DNA of 64,000 bases from Rhipicephalus microplus (lineage: Eukaryota; Arthropoda; Arachnida; Ixodida; Ixodidae): contig NC_134710.1 in NCBI RefSeq assembly GCF_043290135.1, positions 321,490,017 through 321,554,016 of the forward strand, in the 5' to 3' direction. Positions 54,891-64,000 of this stretch are shown here, in pieces. The notes below the pieces were generated by a model. That model was not told the DNA's origin. It did not search any database and saw nothing but the letters and a program-made list of their open reading frames with translations. Every line of letters begins with the position of its first letter. Position 1 is the first letter of the stretch. Position numbers and translations under genes: made by a program.

Positions 54891-57800
54891 AATGTAATGA
54901 GCGGTTAAATGAGTATCGCAATGCATTATTAACAGTGATTGTCCTTGATCCACAGGTGGTCAAGGACGTTGCACCTTAAGTTAATGCGCCGCTGGGGAAA
55001 CTCCCGGTCAAAGTGGGCGTTCGCCCCGCCGAACGCGCTTTCGCAGTTATCACGTTGACGCCGCAACGTCCTGTTTTTGGGCCAGGATTGCACCATTATC
55101 CCGGAGAATGCAAGCTCTCTCAGTTTTTTACTGCCAGCACTCTTAAATAAATTATCCGTAGTATACCCATGTGGAAGGTTCTAGGACAAACTGGTGTGGC
55201 GGGCTCGGCGCCCCACGGCTGCGACGAAATGAACAACGTCACTCATAACGCAACCAATGGCACACGTTCTTAGTTACGACGCTGAGAATGACGTAATGAA
55301 TAGGAGGGCAGCCAAAGTAGACATTTCATGCCACCGCTGCCAGACACTTTTTCATTTCTACATTAGCCAAATACAGCTCTGGCAGTAAAATAAAACTGTA
55401 TACCTGAAGGTTTAGGACATTCACCTTTTGATCGAAGACACGCAGTCTGGATTCTCAGTTCACCGTAAATTGTTCTCGCCAAGAATTTTTTATAGATCTT
55501 TTTGTTTCGCTCTACAATCTTTCTCTCCCCGATCGGAGTTATTGCATAACATACCGAATAAAGCAGTGAGCCTGTCTTTGAGCGAAGCAAGGGAAGATGA
55601 AGAAAGCGTGTGGTGGTTCATGATGACGATAATTTTACTTTCAACGACAAAAGGCAAAACTCGAGCCTAGCAGGTCTGCAGTAAAGACGTCGACTGTCAT
55701 TTCCACCTGCTGTCGGTCTCTGCATCTCACGCTTTCCCGTGTCTCGAGGGGGTTGGGGGGGGGGGGAGGCTGGTTGACGTGAAAACTAGAATGCAGCATA
55801 TATAGTAAAGCGACGAGCGAGTGGTACTCTTTTGGGCCGTACGTGATCGGCCATCCACCATATTCTGCATGATGAGCTGCGAGCGAGCAAGCGCCTGTTG
55901 AATTACGTGGAACGTTTGCAGAAGAAACATGCTAAGTTAATAAGTGCTATAAAAAGAATGAACTGTAAGATGTACTGGATGTACCAGCATGTTTACGATA
56001 ACATTACTGAATTTAGTAGTGTAGGTATAAGAACCTGGGGATTCATAAACCTTGATGCTACTTCACTTTTGCTTATCAGATCTTTTAAAAAGTTGTTCTT
56101 GGTGGAAAAAGCTTTTGCAACAGAAATAATCACAAGTACTGCTCAAAAATTCCATTTCTGAGCCGATCCTAGCAATAAATACGTGCTGTGCTAACACTAT
56201 CATACCGCTTATTCGATATAATTTTCTTACACGCTCCCACTACATTATTTCTGTATAATAGGCTAAATTATCATTATTGTTTCTTTTAGAGACCTGCAGT
56301 TTTTTTCTTAAACAATCACACTTTGCAAGAAAACAATAATTAGGCATGTCTTGTGTGTGGCCTTGAAGTGTATAAAGCGTAAAGAAGACTGTTTATTGAT
56401 GCGTCCTTCAATTGTGCTGCATAGGGCATGTTCAAATATCGGAAAACAAAAAAAACTAGCCCCATTTGAGGTGCTCTATTTACCTACAATTCGTTGCTGC
56501 ACAAGCTGCACAAGTACGGAATCGCTGCACAAGCACGGAATCATGTTCGTAGTCTTCAGCCTAAAGGGGCGACCGCATACGCGTAAACCCCGCCACCGAT
56601 CTGATACGGGCAATCCGATGCGCTGCCGCCACTCGGTGCGCCTGCTGCCTTTCCCAGGCACACGGTGTCGTATCTTCACTTGTCGCCAATTGCTCTGCTT
56701 GCAGCTCACAACGAGGTCACGCCGCAAGGGTGATTCGTGGTGTCACAACAACCGCGTGATACCCACTGGTCCGCTTACGTCAACATAGAGCGTGTGAAAT
56801 TCAAGCAGACAACGTTCACCATGTGCCGGAAATCCCAAAGCTTAGTTCTAAACTGCAATTGTGTTCTCATTCTTTGTGTAAAATTTTCAAGCAAAACAAA
56901 TTATAGGGTGTTTTACAAATGACGAACAACATTTGTTCCTTGTTTATTAGAAAAGAAATACCTGTGCGGAACGTTGCACAGTCAACAATATCAGCTGAAA
57001 ACAATGATGTCAATAGCGCAGATCGTGTCACTTGGTGTGTAGGCGGTTGAAAACGCGTTTGGCCGAGTCGCAGCGATCTGCTGTGATCGGGAGCGATTCG
57101 ACGCTTCAAAGCGTTGTAATAAGTTGTACAGTTTTCGCAGAGATCTCAAATCAATCTTCAAATCACACTTGGGACTTGCTCTACCGGCCCAATGGGTTAG
57201 TAAAAAATCGCGAAAACCGTTTCAAAGTCCTTTCCAGTGTGTCTAGCTGCGCTATAAATAGTAGCACGACAAAAGTCATTCTATGATTGTGACATAAGAC
57301 ACCTTGGTAAGCAAAAACACCGAAATAGCGGGTGAACGCATATACAATGGTAAAACTCGTCTTGAAAAATAACCTTTCAAGAAAAGATTGCCAATACCCT
57401 CTCCTGAGCCCGATAAATAAAAAGTGGATCCACAAGCCCATTAGCGTGATTACGGACATGAATGCTGTGAGCGCGCACTCGGAGTATATTCAACGGAGCA
57501 AGGAAATGGGGGCAGGAAAATGGGGGATATCTCCCAATAAACAGGAGATAGCGCAGTGACCGCACACTTTGCAACGAAAAATTTTATGAGTGAAAATATT
57601 TACGCTAGCGGCAGCAGTCAATATGAGAGTTTCAGAAGAATTCTTTCGTGGCCTCATTTCACTGTTCCCTATACAAAGATAATTTTATGTGAAGTGCGCT
57701 TTTTATAACCTTTCTAGTGCGGTGTTCGTATATCTTTATCAGTTTGTTGGTGTGTGTGTGTGTGTGTGTGTTTGCGCGCGAGTGCGTGTGCGTGCGCGGG

Positions 57801-58286
57801 CGTGGGTAATGTTTTTATGTAGAAAGCCGGTGTGCGGCGTTCGCGCACCTCACACTGGTATGGGGAGCCCGAACACAGTTAGAACTTATGATGAGAAAGC
57901 CGCTTACCGAGGCTGCTTGCTTTGTATACGTCAAGGTGCCCCGGACAATGAGGCAAGCTTGTGAGATCCGTCTGCGGGGTCATTTCCCACGTACTCCGTG
58001 GTGCCTTCATGGCGACAGTTTTCTACAAGCCATGGCTTACCTGGAGCCGCTGAACACATCAATAAGTCAACGAAAGTTGATCTGCGCCTATAGCACCCAA
58101 CGTCTTCACGCAGTGTTGTGTTGTTCGCAATGTGTTTGTGCGGTGCTTTCGTCTCCGCCACGGGACGGAATGGGCGTGCCTCTTCCCTCTTTCCTGGGTT
58201 GGGATGGAAACGATATTCCACCTTCCCATTTTGGCGGCAGATTTGAAGATGGCAACTGCCCTGGCCTCCATTCTTTTTCTCTGCAG
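54891..58286. other. Non-coding stretch
   Basis: The interval 54,950-55,400 is GC-rich and may hold an LTR remnant of the gag-bearing element (TGTGGCGGGCTCGG near 55,195 and AATAAAACTG near 55,390), but no second LTR was found. A G-run lies at about 55,749-55,767. A GC-rich segment at 56,560-56,730 and a GT tract at 57,750-57,770 are otherwise unremarkable. No gene recognised. Confidence 0.4.
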
Positions 58287-58420
58287 GGAATCGTGGGAAC
58301 AGCAGCGCATAAAACGCGAGAACCAAGACACCCCTATACAAGCTCCCAGATGCCCCCATCCAGCTTTCATGATGTTACCATCAATTGTGTAATGACGCTA
58401 CAATAAATATATGCATATTG
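58287..58420 (+). other. Candidate 3'-terminal exon, unidentified
   Basis: A strong acceptor, TCCATTCTTTTTCTCTGCAG, ends at 58,286. One frame then reads ESWEQQRIKRENQDTPIQAP and continues to a TAA at 58,390-58,392. An AATAAA lies at 58,402-58,407. Acceptor, short charged reading frame, stop and poly(A) signal in that order suggest the last exon of a plus-strand gene. I could not find upstream exons or recognise the protein, so this may be chance. Confidence 0.3.
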
Positions 58421-60898
58421 TAAACCTACGTTCTGTATTCAGCCCTGGCTCCTCTCTTTTACATATCCCCGAGACTTTGATTAGCTCCAGTCCTATGCAC
58501 AGACCCCCGACTACTTCAATATGCAGCCTGGTGAAATGCTGAGATTTCTTTATAGGTTTACTGCGCACTACTACAGCAAATAATTTTATTTAGACAATAA
58601 TTTAATAAAAATGAAAGACAGAGAGTGTGTATGTGTGGGCATTTTCAAGTATTCTAATAGAGTTTTGCCTGAAGGCAAGCGTTACCTCTTTAAAAGATAA
58701 GCTGGTCAATGATAACAACTTCAACGACATAGGGTGGCCGAATATAATTGTAGTCTGAACTATGCCAATCCCATGCAATACTCGAGTTTTACGGAGAACT
58801 TTAATTACAGTTATGCGCCACCGTGGTTTACAGCATTAAGTGTGGTTAACGCAAACGCAGCTTGCCGTTGCTACAGGCTCTCAGTTAGCTCAGTTGTTTA
58901 AGTGTATGAATCTACGGGCTGAACTTACGGTGAGCGTAACCTCGGCAAGTTTCATGGTGCGAGACAGACCCTCCACACCTCCGCAATCGAGTGTTGATTC
59001 GTTACACCTTAGATTACGGGTTGAGTGTTTGCAGCTTTATTTGAGGGCAAGACACGAATAATGTGAAAAGCAGTTCCCCCCAAGAAACGTGTAGCGATAC
59101 TCACTAGCTAATACTGCCGAAGTCGTGTTCGGTGAAAATGCTGAAACAGCGCGAAGCAGCCCATTACGTTGCGCTGATTTACGGCTGGTGCGAAGCTTGT
59201 CCGTCATCTTGTTAGCGCTTCATTTGTGAGAGTAAATGATGCTTGCCGATAGCTCGGTTTGAGATACCCAGTTAAGAGACTAACTGCACGTGTGCCACGT
59301 AGATCCCCCATTCGTGGTTAGTCATACCCGTAGTCAGCTCAACAATGGTTAAGGCTCCACGTGTGACAGGGGTAAAAGTACTCCACCTTCGAGCGGAAGT
59401 AAAGTTTATCAACACACTGAAGCTCCATGTGTAACTACAAACGATGTTCGAGAACTTATATGCGTTATGCCCCGGGCAGAAGGAGCCTGGTACGACAAAA
59501 CTATGACGAGTTAAATCAATGATGCGGGGACTTTATATTGAAGAAACCGGCGACACTTTGCAGTCTGTCTTCGTAAATTTACAAAGCACTTACGAAAAAA
59601 TTTAACTGGAGAGAAACTATTTATTTTGAAATAACTGACTTTAAAAAAGTCAATTTTTTATTAAAGGGTACCACGATGCATTGCAGAGAGATGAGGAATC
59701 ATGTAGGTATTTCATAAAAATTCACTCAATTCAACATAGTGTTCGTGTGCCCGAAAAGCCGAAACATTTCTTCTGTAAACGCTGAATTGAAAGTTGGGTA
59801 AAGCACTTCCCGGCGTCATCGAATTGCTGCAACGTATGCAACAGCCCAGTGAGCCACAACAATTGTGTGCAGAGTATTTCCCCATCTTTCCTTCAGTCTT
59901 TTGTTTTCAACTCGTAGAGGTTTTATGCAATGCAGGTTACTACTCTAGAACGTATTAGTGAAGAAATCCTCAGTCCCAACTTTAACCGACAAGAAAAACG
60001 GAATTTCAACTTATTTTTGTAGATGTCGCTACGTTTTCTGCGTATACACACTGGGCGTCCACCCAGTAAAGGCACAAACGCGATTATTTAATAACCCATT
60101 TCACCAACAGTGAAATGGACTCTCCTTGCGACACACAAACTGCAAACGTAGCGTAGGATGGAGGTGAACCATACGATGCAGCCACAACCGCTCATAGAAC
60201 ACCAAGAGGCAAGCACACCGCGACGAGGCATAAAAAGAGAAACCTCGTGAAGCGCTTTCCCCAGATTACGTAAAAGAGGCGAGTTGACTTCAGACCTGGA
60301 TTACTATTTCGGCCCTCTTTAGGTCCTCGCTAGGCGTTGTAGTGGGCGAATGCATTTACGCATGTCTCGTCTACCGCCATGTGCGACTCTTCGCGGCAGC
60401 CGAGATTTGGCAATAGAACGTGTCGGAAGCGCTGAACGCAATAATGAGATAACTCTCTGGTGCGCGCACGAGAAGAGCGGTGAGGCGTTACTCTGTCGCT
60501 GACGGTCTCTTTTTTTTTTTGGGGGGGGGGGGGGGATTCCCAGTAAAGATAAAAAAGAGAATAAAATACGGTGCCACTGGTCTTTGCGCAATGTGGCCAT
60601 CCCTTTATTTCTTGAAATCACGACAATGTGCCTGAATTTGAGCTCCGCTGCCGTACGTCTCCTCTCGTATGCCTCTTACCAATATTTAACTAGGAACCCT
60701 TGGATAAATTCCACCTTTGCCAACACTCAATATAAGGCTCGCCGAATAATTGAAGGATAAGTAAAAGCAACATTGTGAAATAAATACGGCCTGTGATTTG
60801 CCGAACGTCACTGATGAGGCATATTGCGTGTTCTCTTTATCTGGGACTATATGAACTGTGCGGCTAAATATACGCACATTTGCTTTACTCTGGTTCTT
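58421..60898. other. Non-coding stretch
   Basis: No gene recognised. A T-run of about 10 followed directly by a G-run of about 15 lies at 60,511-60,535, a likely replication and sequencing stumbling block. Confidence 0.5.
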
Positions 60899-63800
60899 CT
60901 ATTTATTTATTTTATTTATTTAGGTACCCTCAGGGCCAGAGGCATTAGAGAGGGGAGTGGGTTACAATAGTTACAAACGTAATATAAAACAGAGCAAAAG
61001 AAAGGTATAAACACAACAAAACGAGGAAAATGCAATGTACTTCAGTGTTACACGTTATACAATGTTAGCTAAAGCAGTTTTAAAAAGTTGGTGGTCCGAG
61101 ATTGTTGCCGTCAGTGCGGGTAGGTGGTTCCATTCCTGTGATGTACGCGGTATGAATGACTGGGAAAAGGAGTTAGTTCTGCAGGACGGCAGGTCGACTT
61201 TATGGACATGATTTATGCGAGCTGAAGTGTACCGAGGAGGCAGAATGAGTTCGTTTCGTAGCTGGCTGTGATAGAAAAGCTTATGGAAAAGACAAAGGCG
61301 AAGGATTTTCCTACGAGATGATAAGGAATGTAATCCGAGGCTGGGTTTCATAGTGCTTATGCTGGCAGTCCGGTTGTAGTTGGAGAGTATAAAACGAACC
61401 GAGTTAGTTTGAACCATTTCAAGTGAGTGTATCACATTTTCTTAGTTAGGATTCCAAACTGATGCAGCATACTCCAGTTTGCAGCGGATAAGCGTCTTGT
61501 AGAGTGTTAGTTTTAGTGTTGAAGGAGCCTGTGAGAAATTTCGATGCACGTAGCCGAGCATGCGATTAGCGTTATACTTACGTACGTGGTATGCACGGAC
61601 CAAGTGAGGTCGGTAGTAATATGTATTCTGAGATATTTGTAAGTGCTGACAGATTCTAGTGGAGCATCGTTCAGATAGTAAGTGGGCAATATACGGTTAA
61701 TTCTAGATACGCGAAGGAACTTGCATTTGTTAGTGTTGAACTCCATTACCCACGTTTTACACCACACAGAAATAGCGTTAAGATCAGATTGAAGGGTTAA
61801 TAGTTCATTGTCATTAGATATTTCACGAAAAAGGACGCAGTCATCGGCAAACAAGTGAATGTGAGAAGTAACAGATAAAGGTAAGTCGTTAATGTAAATA
61901 AGAAAGAGCAGGGGAGCCACGACAGATCCTCGAGGGACTCCAGAAGAGACGTTCGTTCGGGGTGAGACGTTATCGTTAGCTCAAACAAACTGAGCGCGGT
62001 TAGAAAGGAAACATTCAAGCCAAAATAAAAGTTTCGTATCAAGATTAAGATTTTGTAGTTTGTGAAGTAACAACTTGTGACATACTTTATCGAAAGCTTT
62101 GGAAAAGTCTAAAAAAAGGCCATCAGCGATGGATGAATGATCAAGAATGATGTTTAATCCATGGGTGAAAGATGCAAGTTGAGTCTCGCATGAATAGTTT
62201 TTTTCTAAAACCGTGTTGACACTTGGAAAAAAACGAGTTAGATTCGAGAAAACCTGCCAGTTTGGTATATAATATGTGTTTTAGTATTTTACAAGGTATG
62301 CTGGTTAGCGATATAGGCCGGTAGTTAGACGGTGAATGTTTGTTACCAGTTTTAAACAGTGCAATTATCTTTCCAATCTTAAAGTCGACGGTGAGAAAGC
62401 CTTCATGAAGCGATTGTTCGAATATCTTCGTTAGTATGATTGAACAATGAGAGCTGGTGTTTTTCAAAAATTGAGGACTGATTGTATCACACCCAAGAGA
62501 CGAGGAAGGCTTTAAGGACTTGATTACAATTTCAACACCAACGTAGTCAATAATAATAGGAGGCATGGGTGGGTAGTCACAATGGGGGGTGGTCGGAACA
62601 GCGGCCTCTGTAGTTGCTGAGAAATTTCTGGAAAAGGCATCATTAAGGGCTTCTGCACACAAATGGGGGGGGGGGGGAACGGTGTTTCCAGCACTGTCAA
62701 TCAAGGTTAACATTTCGCTATCTTTGGGGTTAATAACGCGCCAAAATTTCTTAGGATCAGTTAGTAACATATTCGGAAGCGTGGTGTTAAAATAGCAATA
62801 TTTCGCACTTTGTAGTGCGGTGGTGTACTCTTGGGAGGCTTTTTTGTAATCGTCCCATCGAAAGATGCAAGAGGATTTTTTCGCGGCCTTGTAAATACGA
62901 TGCTTTTTGTTTAGGAGACGCTTAATCTGTATATTGAACCATGGTGCATTTTGGTTGGATGTGATAGTGCGAACAGGAATGTGTTTATTTGTTAGCTGTT
63001 TCACCTTATCTACAAAAACGTCCCAGTTAATTTGAACACTACGACTATCAAACGTGGAGAGGAAATTATCAAGAAGTGTGCAAAGTTCATTATTAATGGA
63101 GACAAAATCGGCTTTACTGTAGTCATGAATTGTTTTAACCGTTTTTACACGCTTGGGACAGGATGCGTTGATGTTGAACGACAGCAGAGTATGATCGCTT
63201 AAACCTGGTAGATGGGTAATGCTCGAAACAAAATCGGAGTGGGACGAAAGCAAAGCACAAGGTCTAGTGTGTTAGCTACCGACACAGTAGTTCTGGTAGG
63301 TTGCTTTACTAATTGTGACAAGGAAAAACAGAGCACAAATTTAAGAAATCATTTGCGAATGTGGAAAAGCGGCTGATGGTAGGTGGGTCAGTTGCCCAGG
63401 AAATGTTTGGAATATTAAAATCGCCTATTAGAAGCAAAGGAACCTACGGGTGGCGAGACTTAACAATGTTGATAGCGTCGTGCAGTTCGTTGATAAAGGA
63501 CGGGGATGATGCAGGAGGACGATAGCATGCACCGACAACAACTTTTCGATGGGAGAATTGGATAATGGCCCATACTATCTCCAGATCTGAAGGAACATGA
63601 ACACACTTTGATGGTAGGGTTTTCGTAATAGCCAGCAATACGCCGCCCCCTTGGCGGGCTGTTCGATGACATCGGTAAAAAGAAAAAGAATGAGCACAGT
63701 CAAGTAATTCGTGGTCAAGAATATCTGGATGCAGCCAAGTCTCTGTTAGTGCTATAATATCAGCATTAGTTGTAGTAACGGCAAAATGAAGATTATCGCG

Positions 63801-64000
63801 TTTTTTAAGAATGCTACGAATGTTGGTGTAAAGAAATGATACGCGATTTAGTTTCCTTCCACTGCCCCTCAGTTTTTTCTAGCTTTCATTGCTCGGCACG
63901 GCGTGGCTTTGGGGGTTATGGGGCAGGCGTTGTAGGTGCTCTGTTACGCGATTAGTTGAGGGGTCGAAGAAGTATTGTTTTTTGTTCATAATCAGCTTGT
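60899..64000 (-). mobile_element. CR1/L2/Jockey-like LINE, continues past the window end
   Basis: Minus-strand APE-type element with a TTTA-type 3' tail at 60,899-60,922. Its endonuclease begins near 63,840 (ADIIALTETWLHPDILD) and includes VVVGACYRPP and, at 63,190, LPGLSDHTLLSF with the catalytic SDH intact. Reverse-transcriptase motifs are NYRPISLTSIP and KCQHGFRKK (62,141-63,253), then after frameshifts FADDCVLFREIS (61,513-61,920). The C-terminal tail is at 61,055-61,435. The frames fall in all three phases, so at least three to four frameshifts have accumulated. Sequence upstream of the endonuclease continues to position 64,000, so the 5' end lies outside the window. Confidence 0.87.

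Noticed and set aside
56476..56788. Arg-rich open frames on both strands as a gene
   Set aside because: GC-rich local composition explains the open frames; no family resemblance or splice support was seen.

Overview
The window looks like nuclear DNA of a hard tick, most likely a metastriate such as Rhipicephalus. The strongest clue is six copies of one ~240-bp tRNA-derived SINE whose sequence matches, from memory, the tick SINE called Ruka. Long CA and TA microsatellites, several non-LTR retrotransposons, a Penelope-like element and large gene-free stretches fit that assignment. No database search was possible, so element and species names rest on recognition of motifs.

Layout. 1-16 kb: AT-rich non-coding DNA with microsatellites, three SINE copies and one short helix-turn-helix coding relic. 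16.4-20.5 kb: two minus-strand LINE copies, an RTE-like 3' fragment and a CR1/L2/Jockey-like element whose ORF2 has a single nonsense codon. 22.7-24.4 kb: a dispersed repeat interrupted by a SINE. 25.4-28.05 kb: the one confident host gene, an ANKLE2 homologue, as a single uninterrupted 897-codon frame. 28.3-31.6 kb: microsatellites, a foldback repeat, a minus-strand LINE and a perfect 17-bp hairpin at its 5' edge. 32.6-33.7 kb: a second copy of the 22.7-kb repeat and a minisatellite. 34-38.8 kb: splice-site and poly(A) signals suggest an unidentified minus-strand multi-exon gene, but the frames do not chain cleanly. 44-47.5 kb: a degraded RTE-like LINE with a nested SINE and a tRNA-Val-like sequence just upstream. 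50.9-54.9 kb: a Penelope-like element inserted into a retrotransposon gag relic. 54.9-60.9 kb: mostly empty, with one terminal-exon candidate. 60.9-64 kb: a further minus-strand LINE running off the window.

The most interesting structure is the Penelope-like element. It is a 1,332-bp inverted duplication with no indels and no mismatch in the parts compared, separated by a 445-bp spacer. Short copied segments sit at its internal junction, and a single 12-bp target-site duplication flanks the whole unit. The interrupted gag reading frame continues across the insertion. Together these support a one-event origin of the inverted structure and argue against an assembly artefact. The second point of interest is the intron-free ANKLE2 frame, which lacks a recognisable LEM domain and lies among transposons: either a retrogene or a gene with a giant terminal exon. 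Nothing resembling a CRISPR array, operon or other prokaryotic system is present.
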